A DNA stretch of 64,000 nucleotides from Pectobacterium zantedeschiae (GCF_004137795.1 NZ_NWTM01000002.1:186001-250000); one strand, 5' to 3'; shown: positions 26,935-36,515, counted from the first letter of the stretch. Translations and numbers: made by a program. Notes: generated by a model not told the origin, from the sequence alone.

Positions 26935-28602
26935 TTATTTAGCGATCTTCTTGTATTTGATACGGTGAGGTTCCAGCGCCTCGGCACCCAGCGTACGCTT
27001 CTTGTACTCTTCGTATTCGGTAAAGTTACCTTCGAAGAATTCCACTTTACCTTCATCCTGATAATCCAGAATGTGCGTTGCGATACGGTCGAGGAACCAA
27101 CGGTCATGCGAGATCACCATGGCACAGCCAGGGAATTCCAGCAGGGCGTTTTCCAACGCACGCAGGGTTTCAATATCCAGGTCGTTGGTTGGTTCATCGA
27201 GCAGCAGTACGTTGCCGCCTACCTGCAATAGCTTCGCCAGATGCAGACGACCGCGCTCACCACCGGATAGTTCACCAACGCGTTTACCCTGATCAACGCC
27301 TTTGAAGTTGAAACGGCCAACATAGGCGCGGCTAGGCATTTCGGTGTTGCCGATACGCATGATGTCTTGCCCGCCAGAGACTTCTTCCCAGACGGTTTTG
27401 CTGTTGTCCATCGCGTCGCGGAACTGGTCGACGGATGCCAGTTTTACGGTTTCACCCAGCTCAATCGCGCCGCTATCTGGCTGTTCCTGACCGGACATCA
27501 TGCGGAACAGGGTCGATTTACCGGCACCGTTCGGGCCGATAATGCCGACAATCGCACCTTTCGGTACGGAGAAAGACAGCCCATCGATGAGCTGACGCTC
27601 ACCGTAAGACTTACTGAGGTTGGTGACTTCCACCACTTTATCGCCAAGGCGGGCACCAGGCGGAATAAACAGTTCGTTGGTTTCGTTACGTTTCTGGTAT
27701 TCCGTGTTGTTCAGTTCTTCAAAGCGTGCCAGACGAGCCTTACCTTTGGACTGACGGCCTTTAGCGCCTTGACGCACCCACTCCAGCTCTTTCTCAATGG
27801 ATTTACGGCGTGCCGCTTCCTGAGAGGCTTCCTGTGCCAGACGCTGATCTTTCTGCTCCAGCCAGGAAGAGTAGTTACCTTCCCATGGAATGCCTTCACC
27901 ACGGTCCAGTTCCAGAATCCAGCCCGCAACGTTATCGAGGAAGTAACGGTCGTGGGTAATCGCCACCACGGTGCCCTCGAAGTCGTGCAGGAAGCGTTCC
28001 AGCCAGGCTACCGACTCGGCATCCAGGTGGTTGGTTGGTTCGTCGAGCAGCAGCATGTCTGGTTTTTCCAGCAGCAGGCGACACAGCGCCACACGGCGGC
28101 GTTCACCCCCAGACAGGGTTGCGATTTTCGCATCCCACTCCGGCAGACGCAGGGCATCCGCCGCGCGCTCTAACTGGTTATTCAAGTTATGGCCGTCGTG
28201 CGCCTGAATGACTTCTTCCAAACGACCTTGCTCGGCAGCCAGTTTATCGAAGTCTGCATCCGGGTCGGCATACAGCGCATAGACTTCATCGAGGCGCTTC
28301 AACGCCGTCACGACTTCAGACACCGCTTCTTCCACAGACTCACGTACAGTGTGTTCCGTGTTTAACTGTGGTTCCTGCGGCAAATAGCCGATTTTGATTC
28401 CTGGTTGTGGGCGAGCTTCGCCCTCGATGTCCGTATCAATGCCAGCCATAATACGCAACAGCGTTGATTTACCGGCTCCGTTCAGACCCAGCACGCCGAT
28501 CTTGGCACCGGGGAAAAAACTGAGGGAGATGTTTTTCAGAATGTGACGCTTCGGCGGAACGACCTTACCGACGCGATGCATGGTATAAACATATTGAGCC
28601 AC
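26935..28602 (-). CDS. ettA: Energy-dependent translational throttle protein EttA (ABC-F)
   Basis: A soluble ABC-F ATPase that binds the ribosomal E site and gates entry into elongation according to ADP/ATP ratio. 555 residues, as in E. coli. Two ABC domains are visible: GLNGAGKSTLL and GPNGAGKSTLF Walker A motifs, LSGGERRRVALCRLL and LSGGERGRLHLAKLL signatures, and LLLDEPTNHLD and LLLDEPTNDLD Walker B motifs, joined by the charged P-site tRNA interaction linker. The start codon is GTG at 28602, giving MAQYVYTMHRVGKVV. Confidence 0.97.
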   Translation of the reverse strand: MAQYVYTMHRVGKVVPPKRHILKNISLSFFPGAKIGVLGLNGAGKSTLLRIMAGIDTDIEGEARPQPGIKIGYLPQEPQLNTEHTVRESVEEAVSEVVTALKRLDEVYALYADPDADFDKLAAEQGRLEEVIQAHDGHNLNNQLERAADALRLPEWDAKIATLSGGERRRVALCRLLLEKPDMLLLDEPTNHLDAESVAWLERFLHDFEGTVVAITHDRYFLDNVAGWILELDRGEGIPWEGNYSSWLEQKDQRLAQEASQEAARRKSIEKELEWVRQGAKGRQSKGKARLARFEELNNTEYQKRNETNELFIPPGARLGDKVVEVTNLSKSYGERQLIDGLSFSVPKGAIVGIIGPNGAGKSTLFRMMSGQEQPDSGAIELGETVKLASVDQFRDAMDNSKTVWEEVSGGQDIMRIGNTEMPSRAYVGRFNFKGVDQGKRVGELSGGERGRLHLAKLLQVGGNVLLLDEPTNDLDIETLRALENALLEFPGCAMVISHDRWFLDRIATHILDYQDEGKVEFFEGNFTEYEEYKKRTLGAEALEPHRIKYKKIAK

Positions 28603-28939
28603 GTTGCGACTTCGCCTCTCTCTTATCTCTATGATTTGTCACACCTAAGCGGGTGACGATGTGTAGCACTGTGCTACTGAATACTACTCATGCTGCCAAG
28701 GGAACGCTTTGGCAGCGGATCGATTATTCTAAGTATGAAGTGTAGCGGGTTTCAGCCCGCGATCCCAGCTATCCGGCGATTTGCCATGGCCGATCTGAGA
28801 CGTAGACCCGCCTGATGAATTTCAGAATCGGTTTGCGGATCGGCGTATCGTTGTCTGGCATGATGTGCCACACTGGATCTGCCCGATAGGATAGGGGTAT
28901 CGATACGATGAAGGATGCCGATAGCAAGTTCGATAACGG
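28603..28939. other. Intergenic region between ettA and slt with three small hairpins
   Basis: This 337-bp divergent gap contains GTAGCAC-T-GTGCTAC (28663-28677), GCTGCCAA-N9-TTGGCAGC (28692-28716) and GCGGG-N6-CCCGC (28745-28760). None has a T tract and none resembles a tRNA. Promoters for both genes must lie here, but no strong sigma-70 pair is obvious. Confidence 0.4.
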
Positions 28940-30883
28940 ATGAGGTTAATGCAGGTGATGAAAGCGGGTCATTGGTGGTACGCCGTTGCGGCGATATGTC
29001 TGGCTGGGGCTTCCGGTCATGTGCTGGCAGATTCTCTGGACGAACAACGTCAGCGCTATCAGCAGGTTAAGCAAGCATGGGACAGCAGCCAAATGGACAC
29101 GGTGGCGCAGCTGATGCCGACGCTGCGCAGTTACCCGCTTTATCCTTATCTTGAATACCGCTCGCTCACGCAGGATCTGAGCCAAGTCAGCGCGACGCAG
29201 GTGAAGCAGTTTATGGCAACGCATCCGACGTTGCCGCCAGCCCGTAATCTCAATACCAGCTTTGTGAATGAACTTGCCCGTCGTCAGGACTGGATCGGGC
29301 TGCTGGCATTTAGCCCACAGCCGCCGAAGCCAGTTAGCGCTCGCTGTAATTTCTATTACGCCCAATGGGCAACAGGCCAGCGTCAGGGCGTGTGGGAAGC
29401 CACGCGTGATATCTGGCTGACTGGGCGTTCTCTCCCTACCGTGTGCGATAAACTCTTCTCTGCCTGGCAGCAAGCGGGCGAACAGACGCCGCTGACGACG
29501 CTCGAACGCGCTCGTCTGGCGATGGATGAAAGCAGTCCTAGTTTGGTGAGTTACCTCATCAAGCAGTTACCCGCCGACTATAAAACGATGGGTGATGCGC
29601 TGCTGAAACTTCAGAACGATCCGAATTCGCTGGAGAGCTTCGCTCGTACTGTCGGGCCAACGGGTTTCACCCGTAAAGTGACGCTATCAGCCTTTACGCG
29701 CACGGCGCGTCAGGATACGGATAATGCCCGTTCGATGCTGCCGGTCATTGCTCGTTTGCAGAAAATGAGCGCGGCAGAACGTCAGGATATGGAAGAAACC
29801 ATTGCCTGGCGTCTGATGGGTAACGACGCCACACCGGAGCAGGCACAGTGGCGGGATGACGTGGTACGGCGGAGTACGTCGACTACGCTGCTGGAACGTC
29901 GGGTGCGCATGGCGTTGGGCGCAGGCGATCGTCAGGGGCTGACAAGCTGGATGGCGCGCTTACCAGCGGATGCGTTACAAAAAGACGAATGGCGTTACTG
30001 GCGCGCTGCGGCGCTGTTGGATCAGGGCAAACGTCAGGAAGGTGAGGCGATATTACGTGGCCTGATGCAGGAACGCGGGTTCTACCCCATGGCGGCGGCG
30101 CAGAAATTGAACGAGCGCTATCCCATAACCATCATGACGGCGGTGAAGCCCGATCCTTCTTTGTCTCAGTTGCCGGAAGTCACACGCGTACGGGAATTGA
30201 TGTTCTGGCAAATGGATAATCTGGCGCGCAGCGAGTGGGTTGGGCTGGTGGCTAATCGCAGCAAACCGCAGCAGGAAGCGCTGGCTCGCTATGCGTTTGA
30301 GCAGCGTTGGGCGGATTTGAGCGTGCAGGCGACGATTGTTGCGAAACTGTGGGATCACCTGGAAGAGCGTTTCCCGCTGGCCTGGAATGACGAATTCCGC
30401 CGTGAAACACAGGGGAAAGGCATTAGCCAGAGTTATGCAATGGCGATTGCCCGTCAGGAGAGTGCCTGGAACCCGAAAGCGCGCTCGCCCGTTGGTGCAT
30501 CGGGCCTGATGCAACTGATGCCCGCGACGGCGCAGCATACCGCTAAAATGAGCAATATCGCGTTCTACACGAACAGCAGTCAGCTGTTGGATCCTGAGAC
30601 GAATATTCTGTTGGGAACAAGCTACCTGGAGTACGTGTATCAGACATTTGGCCGTAACCGTATTCTCTCTTCCGCGGCCTACAACGCCGGGCCGTCGCGC
30701 GTGAATACCTGGTTGAGAAACAGCGCGGGACGCATCGATCCCGTTGCGTTTATCGAAAGTATTCCGTTTTCGGAAACACGGGGTTACGTGAAAAATGTGC
30801 TGGCCTACGACGTCTTCTACCGCTACTTCCTGCATCAGCCAGCCAATGTGCTGACGGATGCAGAATGGCAACGGCGTTATTGA
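28940..30883 (+). CDS. slt: Soluble lytic murein transglycosylase Slt70
   Basis: A periplasmic enzyme that cleaves peptidoglycan glycan strands with formation of 1,6-anhydromuropeptides. 647 residues (E. coli 645) with a signal peptide cleaved near VLA|DSLDEQ at about residue 30. The long helical U/L superhelix fills residues 30-475. The C-terminal lysozyme-like domain holds catalytic Glu507 in ARQESAWNPKA, then SPVGASGLMQLMPATA and SSAAYNAGPSRVNTWL. The exact start is unsure: ATG codons at 28940, 28949 and 28958 are in frame and none has a strong ribosome site. Confidence 0.95.
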   Translation: MRLMQVMKAGHWWYAVAAICLAGASGHVLADSLDEQRQRYQQVKQAWDSSQMDTVAQLMPTLRSYPLYPYLEYRSLTQDLSQVSATQVKQFMATHPTLPPARNLNTSFVNELARRQDWIGLLAFSPQPPKPVSARCNFYYAQWATGQRQGVWEATRDIWLTGRSLPTVCDKLFSAWQQAGEQTPLTTLERARLAMDESSPSLVSYLIKQLPADYKTMGDALLKLQNDPNSLESFARTVGPTGFTRKVTLSAFTRTARQDTDNARSMLPVIARLQKMSAAERQDMEETIAWRLMGNDATPEQAQWRDDVVRRSTSTTLLERRVRMALGAGDRQGLTSWMARLPADALQKDEWRYWRAAALLDQGKRQEGEAILRGLMQERGFYPMAAAQKLNERYPITIMTAVKPDPSLSQLPEVTRVRELMFWQMDNLARSEWVGLVANRSKPQQEALARYAFEQRWADLSVQATIVAKLWDHLEERFPLAWNDEFRRETQGKGISQSYAMAIARQESAWNPKARSPVGASGLMQLMPATAQHTAKMSNIAFYTNSSQLLDPETNILLGTSYLEYVYQTFGRNRILSSAAYNAGPSRVNTWLRNSAGRIDPVAFIESIPFSETRGYVKNVLAYDVFYRYFLHQPANVLTDAEWQRRY

Positions 30884-30892
30884 GACGAGGCG

Positions 30893-30950
30893 TTGCGATC
30901 GCACCCTGAAATTGTGCTATGCTGCCGTACTAGTTAAATAGTATGGCAGC
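30893..30950 (+). promoter_or_regulatory. trpR promoter and TrpR operator
   Basis: A -35 TTGCGA (30893-30898) and -10 TGCTAT (30915-30920) are 16 bp apart. The operator GTACTAGTTAAATAGTAT (30927-30944) follows at the predicted start point and matches the trp operator core ACTAGTTAACTAGT with one change. Flanking GCTGCC and GGCAGC extend the dyad to 30 bp (30921-30950). Autoregulation by TrpR-tryptophan is expected. Confidence 0.85.
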
Positions 30951-30955
30951 CCGTT

Positions 30956-31303
30956 ATGACTCCGTTATCGCTTATCGACCCCGCACTTTCTGAACAAGAC
31001 AATGAGCACTGGTTACGCTTTGTCGCGCTATTGCAGCAGGCTATTACGGAGGATCTCCAATTGCCGCTGCTTCAACTATTGCTGACGCCAGATGAGCGTA
31101 CCGCGTTGGGAACGCGGGTGCGAATTGTACAGGAGCTAATGCGGGGGGAAATGAGCCAACGTGAGCTGAAAAGCGAGCTAGGTGCGGGAATTGCCACGAT
31201 CACGCGTGGTTCAAATAGCCTGAAAGCCGCGCCCCCCGCGTTAAAAAGCTGGCTGGAAGCGCAGTTGCTGTCGGTAGATAAACCGTTGAGTGACGACGCG
31301 TAA
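30956..31303 (+). CDS. trpR: Trp operon repressor
   Basis: A 115-residue all-helical dimeric repressor that binds tryptophan and then the operators of trp, aroH, mtr and trpR itself. E. coli TrpR has 108 residues; the extra ones are mainly C-terminal. The core [21 protein letters not shown] and the HTH region [20 protein letters not shown] are nearly invariant. The dyad operator overlaps its short leader. Its stop is only 3 nt from the stop of convergent yjjX. Confidence 0.97.
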   Translation: MTPLSLIDPALSEQDNEHWLRFVALLQQAITEDLQLPLLQLLLTPDERTALGTRVRIVQELMRGEMSQRELKSELGAGIATITRGSNSLKAAPPALKSWLEAQLLSVDKPLSDDA

Positions 31304-31306
31304 CCG

Positions 31307-31846
31307 TTACGGTTTCGCTGCCTGAACGGGAATCTGATAGATCGGATTATGGAACGGCACCAGTGCCAGCAGCAGTGCCTGATGATATACGCTAGTACGT
31401 GACAGTTTGCCGTCGGTGAAGACGCCGATGGCACCACCTTTATGTTTGATATTCTGAACGCCCGTCAAACGCTCCATTTCATCACCTAATTCCCGCCCTT
31501 CACGAATACCATGTAATATACTTTCTGGAAGGACCAGGCTTGCAGAACGTGATTCGCCACGTAGATGGGCATTTTCGATCACCATCCAGGCGAACGTCAT
31601 ACTTTCTTCAATGCCTGCTTCGACGCCGACCCAAAAATCGGCTTCTGGTCGCACCTGACGCGCCATCATGACGCGGTTTCTGGCGCCAGTACGGGTTTCG
31701 ATAGAGCCGAGAGGCTGACGCGGGACGCCGCTATCGACGTCAACGCCTTCGATGCGGCAATTTTCTGCACCAAAGACATCGGTGAATGCCAGACTAATAG
31801 CCTTAATTTTTGCCGGGTTGGTAGTTGCAGCGACAACGTGATACAT
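31307..31846 (-). CDS. yjjX: Inosine/xanthosine triphosphatase
   Basis: A 179-residue cytosolic house-cleaning NTPase that hydrolyses ITP and XTP and so keeps deaminated purines from nucleic acids. E. coli YjjX has 170 residues. [13 protein letters not shown] at the N terminus and the [12 protein letters not shown] loop near residue 70 are family marks. Gene order trpR-yjjX-gpmB follows E. coli. Divergent gpmB starts 50 bp away. Confidence 0.93.
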   Translation of the reverse strand: MYHVVAATTNPAKIKAISLAFTDVFGAENCRIEGVDVDSGVPRQPLGSIETRTGARNRVMMARQVRPEADFWVGVEAGIEESMTFAWMVIENAHLRGESRSASLVLPESILHGIREGRELGDEMERLTGVQNIKHKGGAIGVFTDGKLSRTSVYHQALLLALVPFHNPIYQIPVQAAKP

Positions 31847-31896
31847 AACAGTTTCGTACCTTTAGTTAATTTGACGCAGTATAACGGAAAATAACC

Positions 31897-32547
31897 ATGT
31901 TACAGGTATATCTTGTTCGCCACGGCGAAACAGAATGGAATGTGGCTCGACGTATTCAGGGTCAATCGGACAGTGCTCTGACGTCAAGAGGTGAGCAACA
32001 AGCACAACAGGTTGCTGAACGAATCGGGACGTTAGGAATTACGCATATTTTTACCAGCGATCTCGGGAGAACGCGCCAGACGACAGAAATCATCGCTAAA
32101 TATTGTGGTGATTGCCAGATAATCCTTGAGCCCGGTTTACGCGAATTGAACATGGGCGTACTGGAAGCTCGCGATCTGGATACGCTGGCCGCCGAGGAAG
32201 AAGGGTGGCGTAAACGGTTGGTGGATGGCACACCTAATGGGCGAATTCCAGAAGGTGAATCGATGGCGGATGTGGCATCACGTATGCACGGAGTCTTAGA
32301 GCGTTGTCTGGCATTGCCTGCGGGGAGTCGCCCGCTGTTGGTTAGCCACGGTATGGCGCTAGGGTGTTTACTCAGTACAGTTCTGGGGCTACCTGCATCG
32401 GCTGAGCGCCGTCTGCGACTACGCAACTGTTCCTTGTCGCGCATTGATTATCAGCAAAGTCCGTGGCTGGCATCTGGTTGGGTGGTGGAAACGGCCGGAG
32501 ATATTTCTCATCTGGATATTCCGGCACTGGATGAGTTACAGCGCTGA
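31897..32547 (+). CDS. gpmB: Phosphoglycerate mutase-like histidine phosphatase GpmB
   Basis: A 216-residue member of the histidine phosphatase superfamily. LVRHGETEWN holds the phosphorylated His9; a second active-site His lies in VSHGMALG near residue 150. Despite the name, E. coli GpmB has little phosphoglycerate mutase activity and is considered a phosphatase. No strong ribosome site precedes the ATG. The last 12 nt overlap the 3' end of convergent rob. Confidence 0.93.
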   Translation: MLQVYLVRHGETEWNVARRIQGQSDSALTSRGEQQAQQVAERIGTLGITHIFTSDLGRTRQTTEIIAKYCGDCQIILEPGLRELNMGVLEARDLDTLAAEEEGWRKRLVDGTPNGRIPEGESMADVASRMHGVLERCLALPAGSRPLLVSHGMALGCLLSTVLGLPASAERRLRLRNCSLSRIDYQQSPWLASGWVVETAGDISHLDIPALDELQR

Positions 32548-33423
32548 GAGCGGCTCTGCATGTTGGATGGGGATGAAGTACTCGCAACGGATGATGTCAG
32601 GAATATCATCGCGCTTTGTGCCGTCTGGATGGAAGCGCTCAGCATCGAATCCTTTGCGGCGTGTGAGTTGGAAGGTCGGCAGACAGGTGTCATACAGTGT
32701 GATAATAAAATCCTGTAGATCGTCTTTCGGCCCTTCAAAAACAAACATGGCATAGTCTCCGCCCGGTAGCGTAATAGGTTCGCCAGTGTGGACATCATCG
32801 GGCAGATACTGCGGTTCTAGCGCGGTGGTGTAGAGCACTTCGTGTTCGTCGTCTTTCTCTTTACTTGGGCGTGAATGATGCAGCCCGTAAAGCACTGGCG
32901 GAACGGAACAGGTTTCACCTAAAAATTGGCGCCAGTAGTGGACGCGAATTTCCGTACGGAAGTTACAAATTTGCTCCAGGCGGCAGTTATAGGTTTGCGT
33001 TAGCCCAAGAAGCTGCGTTTCTGGAAGGGCGACAAACTGCGGCTGTGGCAAGGTAAACTCACCGAGCCGGATCGGCGGACGAATGCCGAAAGTGTTCCAA
33101 TTATCAGAACGGCGATAAGACGCTGGCGTTTGGGTAAACTGCTTTTTGAACGCGCGAGTAAAAGTCTGTTGTGAATCAAAACGGTATTGCAGGGCAATAT
33201 CAAGGATAGGACGGCTGGTCAGGCAGAGTGCAACCGCCGCTTTGGTCAATCTCCGCGCTCGGATATATGAACCAATGGCATGGCCTGTCACATCTTTGAA
33301 CATTCTTTGTAGATGCCACTTGGAATAACCTGCTTTTGCCGCCACATTATCAAGAGATAGCGGTTGGTCGAGATGGCTTTCTAGCCAGTTAAGCAAGTCA
33401 CGTATGATACCGGCTTGATCCAT
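32536..33423 (-). CDS. rob: AraC-family regulator Rob
   Basis: A 295-residue activator of the MarA/SoxS/Rob regulon (multidrug, superoxide and solvent resistance). The start at 33423 (MDQAGIIRDLLNWLESHLDQ) has GAGGAAG upstream. The N-terminal double HTH (residues about 8-105; YSKWHLQRMFKDVTGHAIG and DSQQTFTRAFKKQF) is followed by a GyrI-like effector domain. Length is close to E. coli Rob (289). It converges on gpmB with a 12-nt overlap. Confidence 0.95.
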   Translation of the reverse strand: MDQAGIIRDLLNWLESHLDQPLSLDNVAAKAGYSKWHLQRMFKDVTGHAIGSYIRARRLTKAAVALCLTSRPILDIALQYRFDSQQTFTRAFKKQFTQTPASYRRSDNWNTFGIRPPIRLGEFTLPQPQFVALPETQLLGLTQTYNCRLEQICNFRTEIRVHYWRQFLGETCSVPPVLYGLHHSRPSKEKDDEHEVLYTTALEPQYLPDDVHTGEPITLPGGDYAMFVFEGPKDDLQDFIITLYDTCLPTFQLTRRKGFDAERFHPDGTKRDDIPDIIRCEYFIPIQHAEPLSAL

Positions 33424-33628
33424 AATCTTCCTCATCAAACACATTGAGCGCGAGCGTATTGAGATCCCGCATCATAGCAATATTTTCACTTTGGTACTGC
33501 CGAAGATTTTTGAAAATATTCCGCAGGTAATTTGGATAAGGAGGATTATCGAAGTCGTTTATTTTGTACATCCTCTTTTTGATTGTGGTTATTAATTGTT
33601 TGTTATGAATTATCACAGAGCCTGAAAT

Positions 33629-34111
33629 ATGAACATAAAGCGAATCATGAGTGTGGGTCTGCTAGTACTCGCAGCCGTAGGCACCGCGAGTGCGGAAGAG
33701 GTTGGGTCTGTCGATACGGCCTTTAAATTGCTGGGGCCGGACCATAAGATCGTGGTCGAAGCGTTTGACGATCCTGATGTATCAAATGTGACCTGTTACA
33801 TTAGCCGAGCCAAAACAGGCGGAATCAAAGGAGGGTTAGGTCTGGCGGAAGACACGTCGGATGCTGCAATCTCCTGTCAGCAGGTGGGGCCGATTACGCT
33901 GTCGGATAAGATCAAAAGCGCTGGTGACCGTGGATCGGTAGTATTCCAGAAAAGAACGTCGCTGGTTTTTAAGAAGTTGCAGGTTGTTCGGTTTTACGAT
34001 CAAAAACGTAACTCTCTGATCTATCTTGCTTACTCTGATCGGCTGGTCGATGGTTCGCCGAAGAACGCGTTAAGCGCGGTACCGGTTATGCCGTGGGGAA
34101 AGAGTGAATAA
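33629..34111 (+). CDS. creA: Periplasmic CreA family protein
   Basis: A 160-residue protein with a signal peptide ([22 protein letters not shown], cleavage near residue 22) and a CreA domain (PF05981). [22 protein letters not shown] and PLSD-like ITLSDKI segments are family signatures; two cysteines (TCYI, ISCQQ) may form a disulphide. Its molecular role is unknown. In E. coli creB, creC and creD follow; here arcA converges directly, so creA stands alone. Confidence 0.93.
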   Translation: MNIKRIMSVGLLVLAAVGTASAEEVGSVDTAFKLLGPDHKIVVEAFDDPDVSNVTCYISRAKTGGIKGGLGLAEDTSDAAISCQQVGPITLSDKIKSAGDRGSVVFQKRTSLVFKKLQVVRFYDQKRNSLIYLAYSDRLVDGSPKNALSAVPVMPWGKSE

Positions 34112-34131
34112 CGTGTGGTAAGAAGGGGAAA

Positions 34132-34159
34132 CAGCCGGAACAGAAGCCTGCTCCGGCTG
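34132..34159. terminator. Terminator between convergent creA and arcA
   Basis: CAGCCGGAACAG-AAGC-CTGCTCCGGCTG forms a 12-bp stem with one A-C mismatch. A pyrimidine-rich TTTCCCCTTCTT follows on the minus strand; the plus strand lacks a direct T run. It is placed to stop both genes. Confidence 0.75.
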
Positions 34160-34166
34160 AGTGGGA

Positions 34167-34883
34167 TTAATTTTCCAGATCGCCGCAGAAGCGGTAGCCT
34201 TCACCGTGGATCGTTGCGATGATTTCCGGCGTATCTGCTGTCGATTCAAAGTGCTTACGGATACGGCGGATGGTGACGTCAACGGTACGGTCATGTGGCT
34301 TAAGCTCACGGCCGGTCATTTTCTTCAGCAGTTCTGCGCGAGACTGAATCTTGCCTGGGTTTTCGCAGAAGTGCAGCATCGCGCGGAATTCACTGCGTGG
34401 CAGCTTGTATTGCTCACCAGCCGGGCTGATCAGAGAACGGCTATTGATGTCCAGTTCCCAGCCGTTAAAGCGATAGCTTTCCACCAGACGACGTTCTTCT
34501 GTGCCACTGCCCAGATTCATGGTACGTGACAGCAGGTTACGTGCGCGGATCGTCAATTCACGTGGGTTAAACGGCTTGGTGATGTAGTCATCCGCACCGA
34601 TTTCCAGACCGAGAATCTTATCGACTTCATTGTCGCGGCCGGTGAGGAACATCAAGGCAACGGTGGCTTGCTCGCGCAGTTCACGTGCCAGCAATAGACC
34701 ATTTTTCCCTGGCAGGTTGATGTCCATGATCACCAGATTAATGTCATTCTCGGACAAAATATGGTGCATTTCTGCGCCATCGGTGGCTTCGTGAACAACG
34801 TACCCTTCTGCCTCAAAAATGCTCTTGAGGGTGTTACGGGTTACCAACTCGTCTTCAACAATAAGAATGTGCGGCGTCTGCAT
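34167..34883 (-). CDS. arcA: Response regulator ArcA
   Basis: The DNA-binding partner of the ArcB redox sensor; represses aerobic respiration genes under low oxygen. 238 residues, equal to E. coli. The receiver domain has acidic Glu10/Asp11, phospho-acceptor Asp54 ([12 protein letters not shown]) and Lys in [10 protein letters not shown]. An OmpR-type winged helix forms the C terminus ([31 protein letters not shown]). A long 5' region with an FNR-like box precedes it. Confidence 0.98.
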   Translation of the reverse strand: MQTPHILIVEDELVTRNTLKSIFEAEGYVVHEATDGAEMHHILSENDINLVIMDINLPGKNGLLLARELREQATVALMFLTGRDNEVDKILGLEIGADDYITKPFNPRELTIRARNLLSRTMNLGSGTEERRLVESYRFNGWELDINSRSLISPAGEQYKLPRSEFRAMLHFCENPGKIQSRAELLKKMTGRELKPHDRTVDVTIRRIRKHFESTADTPEIIATIHGEGYRFCGDLEN

Positions 34884-35208
34884 GTTTGCTACCTAAAATT
34901 GCCAACTTAAATTATAGAAATCGGAAGTACAGAAGTCGCTGTCATACCCTGCTGGCCCGCTGGCTACAACGCCAGTTATTCCGGGTATTTCCCTGGAGCT
35001 TATCGAGGTAAATATACGCTCTCGCTCAACATCAGACTCAAGTACGTAAATGCGTTACTGGTGTTCATTCTCTACCCGCTTAGAGGTACTGCTAGTGGGT
35101 GAGCGTGGCGCTAATTTAACTGCGCTCAAAGTGGCGCACAGTTTAACCTTATTAACAGCAACATAACAGTAAGCACTGATTTTGCCTGCTGATAAATCTA
35201 CGGTTCTG

Positions 35209-35222
35209 TTGACATATATCAA
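35209..35222. promoter_or_regulatory. FNR-like site upstream of arcA
   Basis: TTGAC-ATAT-ATCAA matches the FNR consensus TTGAT-N4-ATCAA at nine of ten positions. It lies about 330 bp before arcA. In E. coli the most distal arcA promoter is FNR-activated, so position and sequence agree. The whole gap 34884-35617 (734 bp) is very AT-rich toward its right side and holds no convincing gene; the small E. coli yjjY is not recognised. Confidence 0.65.
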
Positions 35223-35617
35223 ATTTCATTTTAGCACGTTAACTATTTTGTGATAAACACTTATAGGATTGCTAGTTTACGTCACAATTTAGCACTTTTT
35301 ATGAACGATTTAGCATAGCAAATGCCAATGATCATAATTGATGCTACACAGTCGTTGATATTTTTATAACTTATTGAAATAAAATAATTTACCTTGTTTT
35401 TGTTAGGGTTTTTCCTCCTCGCTCATTTTTTTGGGACTCATTGATGCTTCCTGACAACGGCGTAGATGACAGAAACTCTGTTGGGTTATTGTTAATTTTC
35501 CGCAGTTGTTATCAACAAATTGTCTTTATCAATAAATCGTTATCGATTACATGGTCGTGTTGTTTGGCGATCAGAATAAATATTGCCAAAACGCATGTAA
35601 TCCATACTGAGGACGCT

Positions 35618-36304
35618 ATGCAGTTTCATATTATTTTGGTTGAGCCCGCTCGGGCAGAGAACGTTGGGGCGGCGGCCCGTGCGATGAAAACAATGGGGTT
35701 CAGTAGTTTACGTATTGTCGGTAGCACGGTGTATCAAGAACCAGCGGCTCGTTGGGTAGCGCATGCTTCGGGGGATATTCTGGATAATGTGCAGGTATTT
35801 TCCACGCTGGCTGAAGCGTTGGCAGATGTTGACTTTACGGTGGCGACTACCGCACGCAGCCGAGCTAAATATCATTACTATTGCACGCCAGCAGAGTTGA
35901 CCGGCGTATTGCAGGAGAAGACGCAATGGATGGTGTCTGCGGCGCTGGTGTTTGGTCGGGAAGATGTTGGCCTGACGAATGAGGAACTTGAACTGGCGGA
36001 TGTGTTGACCGGCGTGCCGATGAAAGCAGATTACCCCTCGCTGAATCTTGGCCAGGCGGTGATGGTATATTGTTATCAGTTAGCTGAACTCATGCAGGTC
36101 AAGCCGGAAGTGGCACAGCCGGCGGCGGTGGGACAATTGTCGGCGCTGCATGAGCGCCTGGATCGGCTACTGGTTAATTTGGCGGTTGAAGATGATGAAA
36201 AACTGCGGGACTGGCTGCATCAGCGGCTGGGGCGTTTAGAGCAGCGTGATACGGCAATGCTCCATCGGTTGCTACACGACATTGAAAAAAGACTACCGAA
36301 ATAA
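35618..36304 (+). CDS. yjtD: Putative SPOUT-family tRNA/rRNA methyltransferase YjtD (LasT)
   Basis: A 228-residue paralogue of TrmJ, probably 2'-O-methylating RNA with SAM; its target is not established. ATG 35618 is chosen because GAGG precedes it, it gives MQFHIILVEPARAENVGAAA, and the length equals E. coli YjtD. The knotted SPOUT core shows ALVFGREDVGLTNEEL near residue 112 and PSLNLGQAVMVYCYQL near 142. The frame is open further upstream (to 35441), but that part is AT-rich and without homology known to me. Confidence 0.88.
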   Translation: MQFHIILVEPARAENVGAAARAMKTMGFSSLRIVGSTVYQEPAARWVAHASGDILDNVQVFSTLAEALADVDFTVATTARSRAKYHYYCTPAELTGVLQEKTQWMVSAALVFGREDVGLTNEELELADVLTGVPMKADYPSLNLGQAVMVYCYQLAELMQVKPEVAQPAAVGQLSALHERLDRLLVNLAVEDDEKLRDWLHQRLGRLEQRDTAMLHRLLHDIEKRLPK

Positions 36305-36444
36305 GATAGTAGAGATGGCTTTTTTGGCAGTAGAACATCTTGAGCTGTGTATTTTGACAATGGTTTGTCCGGCTTATTCCCATTTAGGCAGTGAGTTTAG
36401 CGGCAGGCGTTTTTGGTTCGGCGAGAAGAAAAAAAAGAAATCCG

Positions 36445-36473
36445 TTGACTTCAAAGGGCGATTGGCCTAACTA
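36445..36473 (+). promoter_or_regulatory. thr operon promoter
   Basis: TTGACT (36445-36450) and TAACTA (36468-36473) are separated by 17 bp. Transcription would start near 36480, about 36 nt before thrL. The -35 hexamer is the same as in E. coli thrLp. Confidence 0.75.
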
Positions 36474-36515
36474 ATAGGGCAGATAACTCTACTTCTAATG
36501 AGATTCGATTTTAGC

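Noticed and set aside
27367-28173. Long plus-strand frame inside ettA (268 codons)
   Set aside because: Antisense shadow of ettA; composition follows the opposite strand and no domain is seen.
28663-28760. Cluster of three hairpins considered as a small RNA or tRNA remnant
   Set aside because: The stems do not combine into a cloverleaf, no promoter-terminator pair encloses them, and no T tract follows.
33398-33616. Small minus-strand frame upstream of and overlapping rob
   Set aside because: It lies in the rob leader, overlaps the rob start in another frame and has no family resemblance or ribosome site.
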